A DNA stretch of 64,000 nt, from assembly GCA_032622095.1 (NCBI GenBank), contig CP136061.1:53763762-53827761 (forward strand). Direction: 5' to 3'. Origin of the DNA: Siphonodentalium dalli (lineage: Eukaryota > Mollusca > Scaphopoda > Gadilida > Siphonodentaliidae). Positions 1 to 11,237 of the stretch are shown here, piece by piece (the stretch's first letter is position 1; each line of letters opens with the position of its first letter). The notes below the pieces were generated by a model. It had not been told where the DNA came from. It did not search any database and was given only the letters and a program-made list of their open reading frames with translations. Position numbers and translations under genes: made by a program.

Positions 1-898
1 GTCGAACATATCGCCGTACAGACTCGAAATAAAAAATTTGAGCACTACCAATGGGTGACGGTTCTGGATGCTGATTTATGTGTAGCTGTTTTGGCACTAC
101 ACTTCCAGGATTCTTAATAGCTGGGTAATCAGATATGTAGCACATAGCTTCAAAGTCCAAATCATCTCTATTTACCCATGTGTTTTTAGTTGCTGGGAGT
201 CCGCGCCATTTTATAAGGTATTGTGGTTCGTCCTTGTGCAGCCGTTTTCGAACAACTTTTTCAGTCACCTTAACTGACTGGGAATGTTGAAACGGTTTAG
301 TTGTCGGTGATTCATTCTTGGGAACGATGTCGCTTATTTTAGATTGGAATTGTAATGATGCCGAAAGCTGCTCCGTTGACGAATCGTGTTTCTGAACTAC
401 GGAGTCCGGTATCGTTTGGATAGCACTATTAACACTAGGTGTCGATGGCGAACTCGTGATACCAATATAAGTTTTTGAAATAACTTGAGTTTGTGTACTC
501 ACAGAATCCGAAACGATCATATCTGACTGTGTCGCAGCTACACTGGTACAATTAATTGATATCTTCTCCTTCTTTTGGATAAAATCCTCCATGCGAATTC
601 GGTCTCTGAGTATGTTCGATGCAGACTTACATTTTCGTTTTACCTTCTTCCAGTTGAGTGACAGCGACACGTCTCCATTCTCCGTCTTTATGCTCCAGTC
701 GAGTCGGTGGTTCAGAAACACGAACGTCTTCAGGATGTTAATGATGTTTTCGGGTATCAACTGCGTCATTCTTCTTTTCTTCCTGGAACGTTGCGTTGCA
801 GTTGGGGAAATAGCAACACTGCCTCGTGATTCTCTCACCAATTTGATAGAGCTGATTTCGGGTTGAATCAAGATTGAGTCTTTCTGGGGAATTAGCAT
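1..898 (-). CDS. Chromodomain protein, partial (runs off left edge)
   Basis: Reading the minus strand from an ATG at 896-898, the frame stays open for about 299 codons to the window edge, with stop codons just upstream of the ATG. Residues about 209-258 (nt about 120-275) form a chromodomain: an EKVVRKRLH strand is followed by QYLIKWRGLP and NTWVNRDDL, matching the pattern of HP1 and SUV39-type proteins. The KW tryptophan of the methyl-lysine cage is present, but the usual first tyrosine and third aromatic are replaced, so binding to methylated histone is uncertain. The first 100 residues contain a basic region and a block around HRLDWSIKTENG that I do not recognise; residues 100-205 are Ser/Thr-rich and probably disordered. 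A chromodomain after a long linker also occurs in chromovirus integrases, but no integrase residues are visible. It is probably a host chromatin protein whose remainder lies to the left. Confidence 0.7.
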   Translation of the reverse strand, partial: MLIPQKDSILIQPEISSIKLVRESRGSVAISPTATQRSRKKRRMTQLIPENIINILKTFVFLNHRLDWSIKTENGDVSLSLNWKKVKRKCKSASNILRDRIRMEDFIQKKEKISINCTSVAATQSDMIVSDSVSTQTQVISKTYIGITSSPSTPSVNSAIQTIPDSVVQKHDSSTEQLSASLQFQSKISDIVPKNESPTTKPFQHSQSVKVTEKVVRKRLHKDEPQYLIKWRGLPATKNTWVNRDDLDFEAMCYISDYPAIKNPGSVVPKQLHINQHPEPSPIGSAQIFYFESVRRYVR

Positions 899-2924
899 TT
901 ATTTTCACAATAGAAATATACGGACATTCCGGTATAGTTGGAAACAGTCCACCAAAAACAATTGGAGCTCCAGTTGTAATAGGTGAAACGTGACTGAATA
1001 TTGGAGTTCCAAAACATAAAGTGCCATATCACAGTTTTACAAATTCTTATATACAAAGCATGAACAGGTGTGAATTAATGACGCATGATTAGATTAACAG
1101 ATTTGCATTATAAATTATCCGATCACAATGGCATTAACAGTTCGACAAATAAGTTATTATTAAAAGTAAAGCTAAGAATACGTGCGATGAATGGTAATTA
1201 ATGCGCACATGCTTGGGCAAGAATTAACAAGTTGCATAAGAATAGCCAGCTGATTAATACAAAGAAATGTTGTAATTTCGAGAAAGCCTAATCTAACAAA
1301 GAAACGAACCTAACGCGAATACTATAGAAACGAATATCGGCAAAATCAATGTAGATAGACAAGGTAATAATTGTCCAAAAATTAGCAATCTGACACGAGT
1401 TGAAGATTGTATTTATTACTTGACCCAAAACCTCCGTAAAACATACTCAAATCAATAAATGCGACATGAAACTAACAGCGGCTTCTAAGGCGTACGGTGG
1501 CGTTTCATGTAACTATGCGTTGTTTGCCCGCGAAAATAAATAGTACCTACATGCATAGAGAATATCCGCATAGTGTAGCTGAATGAATAATTTATTTTTT
1601 GCGAGTATGTGGGGCATATATATACATACGCACATATACATTGTATAGATGTATACATATTTATGCTCTGTGTAAAATATAGGCTATATCCAGCTCAATG
1701 CTATGGTTTCATTTTTCTGTTATACACCATTATTGTTTTGATATATATAACCTATCCATATATACATGTACATATATGAATTATCTGAATAAAAATATGA
1801 AAACAAAAAGACAAAATAATTGGTGTTACGATTGGAAGAATTAAACGATTAGCCACTCTATGGGTTAAACTGAAGTTGAGTAAATAGCGGGAAAGATAGA
1901 AAACAATCCGAAGTCGTAATGAATTTAAGTATACTACACAAACGACGGATTCAACGTTGTCATGGGTTTTGATCTTTAACCGAAATACATGTTGGTACCA
2001 ATTAAGGCTACAAGACAAACATAAATAATGATTGAACCAATATACAATGAAAACATAATGAACTGAAAAAGATAAACACACACAACCCCTAGAATAACAA
2101 CACTAAGAAAGAATGCGGCAAACATGATTACAAAGCAGACATGCCCTAATAGAAGTACCACGTCTCCAATAATAACACACATATTCATTGATAGTTTACT
2201 ATTCATGAATAATACTTGAATTATGAAATACCTGCAAGTAGGAAATATTCATGTATACAAAACTTGAAAAGAAAAAAATGAACATACCATCCCCCAATGA
2301 CAATAAACAAATACAAATATATGTCACGAAAAGAGGGAACAAGTTCCGAACAACACAAACTGGAAATACTTACCTTCAAAATCCAGTAACATTGTTGTGT
2401 GAGCACTCAAACATTGCCGTATGATCGCACATATGTTGATACAGGAATCAACCAATAAGCACTAACCAATAAATTACCCAAAACTTACCATACCGATACC
2501 AATGAACATGCATAACTACACAGAGACATGTTCAATGTGGTACTAAACTTGTACCTCTCAAACATCGTTTGTAGGAGATCAAACCAGCAGCCTCTGTGTG
2601 TACCCCACCCCCACAAAAGTAAGGGCCTACCCATGCAGACATCCATAGTCACAAACTGAAGCAATGTGGGACATTAAGGGGAGTAACATCTCATTCCAAT
2701 TATTGATGAAGTCAACGTGTAGATTGTACCACCAAGCTGAGTTGACCAATTGTGCAGAAGACATAAATCGTATTGGCGCAAACAATATGAATGGAATGAA
2801 TAGTCTGCAAGTTTGCAGCTCAAATCCCCATTTTGGGACCCCACAACAGCGACATAATTTTGACATAAATCATTGCCACCAATGCGGAGGACAATGGTCT
2901 TTGGTGCAAAATCCCGCAACAAGG
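899..2924. other. AT-rich non-coding region
   Basis: The segment is strongly AT-rich, with short TA/CA-rich stretches near 1610-1660 and 1735-1775. The open frames on the minus strand (about 1750-2400) are hydrophobic because the DNA is T-rich on that strand. One good splice-donor-like AAG/GTAAGT occurs near 2370 and acceptor-like sequences near 2230, but joining them leads to stop codons in every frame. No gene can be supported. Confidence 0.5.
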
Positions 2925-3240
2925 TTTGATTGATTGATTGATTGGGGTTTAATGTGGTTTTCAGCAACTAAGGCCAGATCATGACATTGTCAGTTTTACT
3001 GGAGTAGGAAATCCGCACACTTTCGACTAATCTAACAGTGATTTTAATGGATGATAATGTCGTCGACCATGTTCCGAAAACCACCGGCCATCGGCGAGCA
3101 TCTGGCAAATCAACCAGATAACGAGTTCGAGTTACAAAGTCCATGATAGGAACATGTGGATTTGAAGCCCCATCTCCAACGTTGGAGTGCGAGACAGCTT
3201 GGACTTGTACCCCTAACCGACTGAGCCACCGCCACCGACC
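2925..3240 (-). mobile_element. tRNA-derived SINE
   Basis: On the minus strand the element begins near 3240 with a tRNA-like head. It has an A-box-like TGGCTCAGTCGGTTAG and, about 50 bases later, a B-box-like GGCTTCAAATCC, which together would form an RNA polymerase III internal promoter. A central part contains GTAAAACTGACAATGTCATG, which recurs in the SINE-like segments near 21.7 and 22.9 kb. The 3' end is TTAAACCCCAATCAATCAA, a tetranucleotide AATC tail typical of tRNA-derived SINEs mobilised by a partner LINE. There is no protein coding. It is probably inactive, but its ends are well preserved. Confidence 0.8.
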
Positions 3241-3479
3241 ACCTCACTCACGACGTCAGTTGTATTGGTGGTGGAACGATTGGAATGTCAAATAATACAC
3301 CTTCAAATATTAACATCACAATCCTGATAAACCACTGACAACCCGGATCAGATTTACTAACTATAATATATCTTTACTTGGAGACACCCGTGTGGACAGC
3401 TTGTGGTAGTCTATTGCATCATGACCCGTACTGACTCAGCCACCTGGTAGCCCTTCATATATAAAGGAATATAATGGTG

Positions 3480-5465
3480 TGGTTTATAAATGTCAAAAGT
3501 GGCGCTATTTGAGTCAGGGGTGCACGGAAAGGGAGAGGGGCACAAGAATTGATATATATATATATATATATATTTGCGAATGTCTGACTGTCTGTCTGTG
3601 TTCTATATAAATTCACAGGGAACCATCTAGATAACAGAGGGGTCTATTTGGGGTACTTTTTTACGAGAAAGATAATGGTGCGGGTTAGAATTTTCTAAAG
3701 TGACGCTATTTTTGTCAGGGGCAGAAAAAACATTATCGCCGATTTCCACCAAACTTATACATAATCATCCCTATGATATGAGGAATCTAATGGTGTGGTT
3801 TATAGATGTCAAAAGTGGCGCTATTTGAGTCAGGGGTGCACGGAAATGGAGAGCGGCACAACAATTGATAAACCTGTTTAGCGCCGATTTCCACAAAATG
3901 TCTACACATTCTTCTCCATGAAACGAGATATCTAATCGTGTGATTTCAAGATGGCAAACTTGCGCCATTTGAGTCAGGGGTGCACGGAAGTGAGAGGGGC
4001 ACCAACATTTATAAAACTTTTTAGCGCCGATTTCCACCAAATTAATACCCATTCTTTTCCATGGTACGAGAAATCTAATCGTGTTATTTAAATACGGCAA
4101 AATTTGCCCCATTTGAGTCAGGGGTGCACGGAAGGGGAGAGGGGCACCAAAATTTATCAAACTTTTCGCGCCGAATTCCTCAAAATTGATACACAATCTT
4201 CTCCACGATACGAGAAATATAATCATGTGATGTGAAGACGCCATGTTGGTGCCGTTTGGATGAAAGATGGAGGGGCACTTAATTTGATAAGAATGTATTT
4301 GGTCGCCGATTATCACTAAAATTATACATTATCATCTTCATGGCATCACGAGCGTAACGATGTGTCTTAAAGCTGTCATAAGTGGCGTGTGATTTAAACA
4401 TGTTAAAACTGGCATTAAAAGTGTGATTTAAAGATGGCAAAAGTGGTGCCATTTGAGTCAGGGGTGCAATGAAGGGGAGAGGGACGCCAAAATTGATAAA
4501 ACTGTTTTTAGTGCCGATTTCCACCAGATGGACGCAAATTCCACTCCACCAAACTTATACATAATCATCTCCATGATAGCAGGGGTCTAATCGTGTGGTA
4601 AATATACGACAAATTGGCGACGTTTGTTTAAGAGATGGGGTACTTTGTTTCTCGCCGATTTCCACCAATTTTATATATATTCATCTTTATAATGAGTAGA
4701 AATGTCATAGTGGCGCCACTTGAGTCAAGGATATGGCGGGGAGGGACAATATCTATAGAAATATGTTTAGCGCAAATATCCACCAAATTCATACACATTA
4801 TTCGCCAATGATACGGGGAATCAAATTGTGTGGACCCGTTGAAGGCGCCAAGGTTGGTTCCTACATTTGCGAATGCCGGGTCTGTCTGTCACATATACCT
4901 TCATGTGGATCATATATATGGCACCAAAGGGACTAACACCTGTAACTTATTACGAGCAAGATAATGGCGTGATTTAAATCTTTCTAAAAAGACGCTGTTT
5001 GTGTCAGGTGCAAAAATGGGGATTTCCCCAAACTGATACAATATAATCTCCATGATATGGTGTTGTTCGGCTCATATATATTTAAACGCCCATTTCCTCC
5101 AAATTGATACATATTCTTCCCCATGATACGCGGAATGTAATCGTGTGATTTAAATGGGGTTCGCTTGCGTGAGAGATGGGGGAGGCACTAAAATTGATAA
5201 GAATTGGTTTAGTTGCCGATTACCACCACACATATACGTAATCATCTCCCTGATATCAGGAATTGAATGGATGTGGTTTAGATATGGGAAAAATGGCACC
5301 GTTCGAGTCATTAATGCGAACGGAATGAGCACCAAAGCTGATACGAATATGATTGGCACTAATTTCCACCAAGAAGGGACGCTATACATGTAACATTGAT
5401 GAGAATGTTTTAGTCGCCAATATCAACAAAAGTTGTATAAAGTCATCTCCATATAATTCCTTCTG
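3480..5465. repeat. Degenerate tandem array, about 145-160-bp unit
   Basis: A unit containing TTTGAGTCAGGGGTGCACGG, then GAGAGGGGCACCAA, then GCCGATTTCCACCAAA and CTCCATGATACGAG recurs head to tail about ten times (for example at 3509, 3829, 3971, 4115 and 4453) with heavy divergence and deletions toward the right. A TA microsatellite lies at 3551-3572. The array has the look of an old satellite. Open frames within it, such as minus 3771-4316, are only the repeat read in frame. Confidence 0.75.
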
Positions 5466-8400
5466 TAAGGATTTTTTGGCGTTCATATTTCACAGCCTCG
5501 ACATGTGGTGACCTAATTAAGTCACTTAAACAATTACATCTTCTCAACTGTCATTTGTATGGGGCGGGAATCAGGACATTCATACAGTGAGTTCACAAAA
5601 CAGATAAATAGAAGAAACAAGCAAGAGATGCATATATTCTTGCAAAATGAGGGACCTTGAATCGTTATAGGATTAGACTGGGTAATGTATTATAACACAA
5701 TTGAGTCTGTCTCATTCAAGATATTTTCCGCAAGACAGATACAATTTGTCAAGAGGGACAGTGGTGAGAGTGTACAGTCAAATATAGTTTCTTCTGAGAT
5801 AAAAGAATATAATTAGTAGCACATGACTTTTCAGGATCCTCCAATACTGGAAGCTGACAAGGGTATATCACCCGATAGAGATAATTTCTTTCAGTTTTAG
5901 AACAGACTCATAGCCTAACATACACAACTTAAAACATCGCTGTGTCGGTTACATGTAGCTGATATATATAGCAACTTTTAAACTGAGAATAATTGGCCAC
6001 TACAACACCCAAGATCTTCATCTGTGATATCCTTCCTTGGTGAGATTCTAGCAACAACTGACTGAGATGAGACTGAGGGTAGAGGGTGACCTGTGATAAT
6101 AACTCACCCAGTCACACCCCATGGGTCATGCCATGATTGTATCATTATCCATTGATCCCCAGTTATGCTGGCTGAAGTCAGATAAACAATCAAGACCGAC
6201 CCAGTTTAGTGGTGTATAACTAGTATGTGCCCATGCTATTCTTTAAGGTGGATTATTACCTTAGGCTGCTTAAGGGAGTGAAATACATGTGTATATTATA
6301 ACCCAAATTATACCACATTCCTCCCTGTTTTATAAAGGTCCCCCATCCCTGAACTGTCTACTCTTATCAAAACCAATTTCCCAAAATTTCAATAGAATGT
6401 ACATGTACATGAGTGAGAACGGAATTCTGAGTGCATGATTTGGTAACATTAAGGACATACATGTATAAACTATTTCAGATCGGCATGTCAGCATATGAGC
6501 AACCAAGTGGTCAATCTTCCAAATAATAAAAAGGGCCGGGTATTTAACTATACAGCCCTAAAAACCCAGCTGTACATTACTTACAACATTAAGCAAGGAA
6601 CCTCTTCCTAGCGGTTAACCTATTCCTCGAGCAGAGGGAAACAATCCCGTCCAGCTTGCTTCATTGGTACAATTAACCTATATGTGGAGGGACTAGAGGG
6701 TCACTCTGGTATTAACTTGAACGTACATTATATAATGTGGGCATCCTACCCTGTTTCAAGGGTACTATTGTTAAACCCCCCAAATCAATCCAAAGCCCGC
6801 ACCGTGACCCATACACTTCCCCAACACCACGCGGCCCCAGACCACCGGCATTACACACTGACCCTCACATCCTTCCCCCACCAAAATTAAAATGCCCCCT
6901 CTTCCAAAACGTATCCCACAGGACAACCGGTGATGAGATGCCACGGACTATATCCATGTTAGATATAACTGTGACAGCCTGTTCCCCACTGCACACTATT
7001 GAACATAAATTGTTGGAGAAGGGTGTACCCACATGGCACCCTAAGTTTTGAACAAACTGCTTTCATCACATTCCACCAACGGCGATCCATTGACTTTCAC
7101 ACTGCACATTATTCCCACCCAGCCTATGCCACATCAAACACCTGAGTTCTACCACTGAGCTGACTATACATTGATCCCATAACTAAATTACCAGTCCATA
7201 CCGACCGCTCACCAACCACACTGCACCAGGGTCAAGACCCCACGATTACCTATTCTAGTCTACCACCTGAGAATGTAACTGATACCACACATCAGTGACC
7301 CTATTCAGAGACCACACCTGACGGTTATGATTGGCCACAGAAAATCAACAGCTCTCTGAGCAATATATTTCAAGAAATGCAATATCAAACTTTAAGGGGT
7401 GGGATACTGCACCAAACACCCTCAACAAAACTTTACAAGAATAATTACACAAACCAAGGGACCTCTTCTTGATTGTATGTACCCGAGCAGAGGGGAATGA
7501 ACGTTCCCTCACAGCTCCAACAAGAACAGCTCCAACAAGAAATCTCAACTTGCATAGGTACATTTACATATATTATATACATCCTCAAAGGGACTCTGCT
7601 CCCTCTCATGCCCCTTTACAGAACACAGGGGAATCTTATCCTGCATGCAAAGTTAACTGTTTTAACTTTGTTGTGGGAAGGGTTATAAAACCCTATAATT
7701 GTGTTGGCCTACACATATAATACTGGAATACAATATAGTGACCAATTTAAATTTATATATAATCTCCTTCCCCACCAAATTAAAGAGATTCTCCCTATTC
7801 CAAATTATACATCCAACCAGTTTAAAGTATTCTAAACTTAATCCATTTTTGAACTGAACAAGCTATTTTATGTTTATGTGAAAGTTTGTTCTTGTATATA
7901 CAATGAACAGCAACATGTTGGAGAAGGGTGTGTACCCACATGACACCCTAAAGCTGAATTCTATTTTCCGAACCCTCCACTGCTATATATTCAAATTAAT
8001 TAGGTGGGGTATTATGGGCATAATCTTAGTTCAGTTGATGATACCCAATTTGTTCCAAGCCAGTGAATTATATCATGCACACCAAACAAATAAACATACC
8101 TATATTTATCAGCAGGTTTGTTTACTATTTCATCAAATTCAAGTTCCGCCCGGCCAATTCTCAGCATGCCCAATATTGACTATTATTATATGACTTCCAA
8201 TTCTTATCCTGGTTCCACATATGTCCCCTGTTTGCATCAGAGAAAATACAAACTTATACATACTAATAATTTTTAGATCAACATGACAACTGAAGTTATT
8301 TTCCAAGTTTTTGGTCCACCAAAGTAGTTATCAGACGTACTGGTACATGTACTTGTACACTAGACATTCCACAGACATGGGCAATAAGCCAATGACATTA

Positions 8401-8752
8401 TTTTCAATACAATACAGAGTATGTGTATGTGAGAAAACCAATACCAGGGTGTCAACACCCTATCCCAATTTATAACAATATGGGAATTACCAAATCAATT
8501 ATTATATGTTAAATGCTATCCTGCTGAAAATTTCCTACTTTTAACAGATCAATTTGTGGAATAAGGTCTACAAGTAATTACATTTGTATGATCCAAGAAT
8601 AATTGCATTACACCCATGTGAAACCGGGTGACTGGTGTGTATACACACTATGGTGTGTAGGGACCCTCCATTACCAGGGCACTGCCCTACATTTCATTTG
8701 CATGTATGTACACAAAGCTCGCCCATCTTGGTACTAAGTAATGATTATCAAT
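5466..8752. other. Non-coding region with weak internal duplications
   Basis: No convincing gene is seen. A 29-bp sequence at 6290-6318 is repeated exactly at 10609-10637. A segment reading GGAGAAGGGTGT then CCCACATG then CACCCTAA occurs at about 7015 and again at about 7916, and blocks with CCTCTTC followed by CGAGCAGAGGG occur near 6600 and 7455. This suggests an old duplication of roughly 0.9 kb or an unrecognised mobile element. A run of C-rich, proline-coding sequence at 6770-6900 is compositional. Confidence 0.4.
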
Positions 8753-9511
8753 TCATGGGGGATAAAATAAATTGGCTTGCCAGTCTGAAAGTCCGAAATG
8801 GGACAGGTACCTGGAATGCTGAATGTTAGGCTGCCTCAACAAATAGGGCAGACAACTGTGTACCCCTTCCCCAGACTTAGGGTAACAATGGCCTAAGGGG
8901 ATTTGTGGCAACCACCCTGCATCCCCCTCTGAGAAGCCAAAATGTGCTTCCATTGCATCTTCTGGGATATTGGTGGTTGCATCAAAGTTTTCCCTTTGTG
9001 GGTCCGAATTCAACCTGTTCTGACAGATTGAGATATCAAATTGAGTCTGAGGCCTCTCCAACCCTCCAACTTGAGGGTTCATCAACCCTCTAGAAATGAC
9101 TTCATGTTTGGTTTCACCCAGGGCTTCTCCATTCATATTGGAACCTGTATGAGGTAAATCTCTCAAAAGATTAACATAATTACCATTTGAGGGCCTCCAT
9201 GAAGTTAATCTAATTTGTTTATGGCAATTCATGTACCCACACAACTGTGGCCCTAACACAGGGTAGGGTCTGTGATTAAACCCTGTAACTCCCCCATCCC
9301 AATCAGATAACCCAAGGTGACAATCAGAAGAACCCTGGGGTGTTATGTTCATAGTTGATTGTTGACCAACAACCTCCAACCCAACTGCTATGGGTGCGAG
9401 ATGGTCATTTAACTTATTGTATTGATATGCTTCAGGGAATTTCAAATCCCCCCCCTTTGCATCTCTCAACACAGTATTTTGGTCTGTAATTTCTTTACTG
9501 ACTGATCCCAC
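8753..9511 (-). CDS. Unrecognised polar ORF (downstream half)
   Basis: A 252-residue open frame that I do not recognise. It is polar, rich in Asn, Gly, Pro and Ser, and looks disordered, with no membrane segment. A short motif recurs three times: CHLGLSDWDGG near residue 62, AHFGFSEGDAG near 190, and SHFGLSDW near 238, which argues for real protein sequence rather than chance. It lies 68 bases downstream of the ORF at 9580-10641 on the same strand but in another frame, so the two may be parts of one gene broken by a frameshift or separated by a small intron. A transposon-encoded Gag-like or ORF1-like protein is possible, but nothing specific supports it. Confidence 0.4.
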   Translation of the reverse strand: MGSVSKEITDQNTVLRDAKGGDLKFPEAYQYNKLNDHLAPIAVGLEVVGQQSTMNITPQGSSDCHLGLSDWDGGVTGFNHRPYPVLGPQLCGYMNCHKQIRLTSWRPSNGNYVNLLRDLPHTGSNMNGEALGETKHEVISRGLMNPQVGGLERPQTQFDISICQNRLNSDPQRENFDATTNIPEDAMEAHFGFSEGDAGWLPQIPLGHCYPKSGEGVHSCLPYLLRQPNIQHSRYLSHFGLSDWQANLFYPP

Positions 9512-9579
9512 TGAGCTATGTTTGCCCGTTGAGAACGTCTTAACTAGGCTATGATATATGGCTGGGGTTGGAGGAGGCC

Positions 9580-10641
9580 CTAGTTCACCTGCCCCAACCC
9601 GTTTAAGTTTAAATCTGTTTTTTCAACAAAGTTACCCAATTGCAAATTTGTCGGAGCCCCACCCGTTCCAGTTAAGTTTTGAGGTTGGTCTGTTATCTTA
9701 ACTGGTGTGCTATTCCCAACAGTGCAGGGAGAAGGTTCATTATCATTATATAACTTATTTCTGCAAAACCCATCTCTAAGACGGGTAATTGAAGGGGATC
9801 TACCCCTAGAAGGTTTATATGAATACTGCAATGAATTGGGGACATTTTGGTTACCATCATTTGATTCACGGGGTCCAATAATGTTCTCAAGTGTGTTCCC
9901 TTTAACCTCCATGAATTTTGAACTGTAGCGGGAAGATATCTGAGCAGTTTTATTTACTTCACCATATTCATCCCTCCCCGGACTATTTGCAATGGACTCA
10001 GGTTGCCTGCAATCATTATAAATGAAGTTTTCATGCATGTCAGGTCCCATTCGTGATGTTACATTTGAAAGTGGGTCAGTAAATCTACTAACTTCCTTGA
10101 AATTCAGGGTAAAAGGGTGGCTATTCACCCTTGTAGATGCCTGTCGGTGATTACATATGACCGAACACGAATCGTCACTTGAATGCGAAACTTCCATGTT
10201 CACTGAACTGATACTGGTCCCATGTTTTAGATCAGAATTTATTTCACTGGGATACCTATAGTGTACTGGTATAAGGGACTGTTCCCAGATTCCCTGATTT
10301 ACCTTTGAGGCAGAATCCCATTTTATACCTTCGGGTTCTAGTTCCAATTCATTAAGTTTTTCATTAAGTACGGGACGATTCCCATAGACCGATGTCTGAC
10401 CATGGTCACTGTGAATAACTCTCAATCAAACATCCAAAATGGGATTTGTGCCATAATGAGATATATTTGTGTCATGGACTGAAAGCTGCCTGAATTCAGG
10501 AGAAAAGGGGGCCAAACCCTCACCATCCCTGGAAATATGAGGCCCACCTGTCCCAAAAAGCTGTTTGTCTCCCATTCTCAAGTCTGACTTCTCGTCGACA
10601 CATATGGTGTGTATATTATAACCCAAATTATACCACACCAC
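9580..10641 (-). pseudogene. Unrecognised polar ORF with one in-frame stop
   Basis: Reading the minus strand from about 10641, an open frame runs for 71 codons, meets a single TGA at 10426-10428, and continues in the same frame for another 281 codons to 9580. The encoded protein is hydrophilic and rich in Ser, Asn, Gly and Pro, with no domain that I recognise. No ATG marks the start; the frame begins within the 29-bp sequence that also occurs at 6290-6318. That sequence abuts the LINE ORF1 fragment that starts on the plus strand at about 10638, so 10637/10638 is a breakpoint between two elements. The product may be the first part of the protein at 8753-9511. Confidence 0.4.
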
Positions 10642-10643
10642 TG

Positions 10644-11094
10644 AATTCGCTAACGTTCACCGCCTGGGAAAGCATGGTTCAAACAATACGCGTCACATCA
10701 TTGCCCGTTTTTGTCACTTTAAGCAGTGGGATGTTATCAAAAAGGCTGTTAAGGAACTTGATGACCCAAATCACAAAACATTCGAGAAATACCCGAAGTC
10801 CAGGATTACCGAAAGGGTGTGCTTTATCCAATTTCAAAGGACACTCGCGATCGTGGTGATTTAGCACGTGTTGCAGCCGCTGATAAGCTGATTGATAATA
10901 ACCAAATTGTCACCCCAAATGATCCTCCACCATACCGCTGGAATTCAGCTAGTCAGGGTTATAACTTCAACAAGCTGAGTAATGTTCATGTGGGATCTTA
11001 CCCGAGTATGCTATTACAAAACAGAGAAGCTCACCGCAATGACATTTATCGGCACCCTCTGTGTGCCCCAGTGATGGTCCCTATCTCATGTTAA
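10644..11094 (+). pseudogene. LINE ORF1 RNA-binding protein, C-terminal remnant
   Basis: The frame beginning GAA TTC GCT AAC encodes FANVHRLGKHGSNN followed by HIIARFCHFKQWDVIKKAV, which fits the RRM and C-terminal domain of L1-type ORF1 proteins (Transposase_22-like). A frameshift near 10805 moves the reading into the frame that encodes KGVLYPISKDTRDRGD and then DKLIDNNQIVTPND. ORF1 proteins coat the element RNA and act as nucleic-acid chaperones. The N-terminal coiled coil is absent because the element is cut at about 10638. Confidence 0.65.
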
Positions 11095-11237
11095 CTGGCA
11101 GAATGGAAGTAATCAACATGTACCGTTCAATCGATCACACAGTGATTCAATGACCGGTCCATACCCGTCAAGGGGAGCCAGGGGCGGCAGAGATGGTCTG
11201 ACATAGGAATGTGGGGAGAAGAGGGTTAATGATTGTG

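Noticed and set aside
1752-2406. Three hydrophobic frames on the minus strand that look like membrane segments
   Set aside because: T-rich DNA on that strand gives Phe, Leu, Ile and Val by composition; frames overlap each other and splicing the best donor and acceptor leads to stops.
3771-4524. Long minus-strand frames of 181 and 81 codons
   Set aside because: They lie wholly in the degenerate tandem array; the protein repeats are the DNA repeats read in frame.
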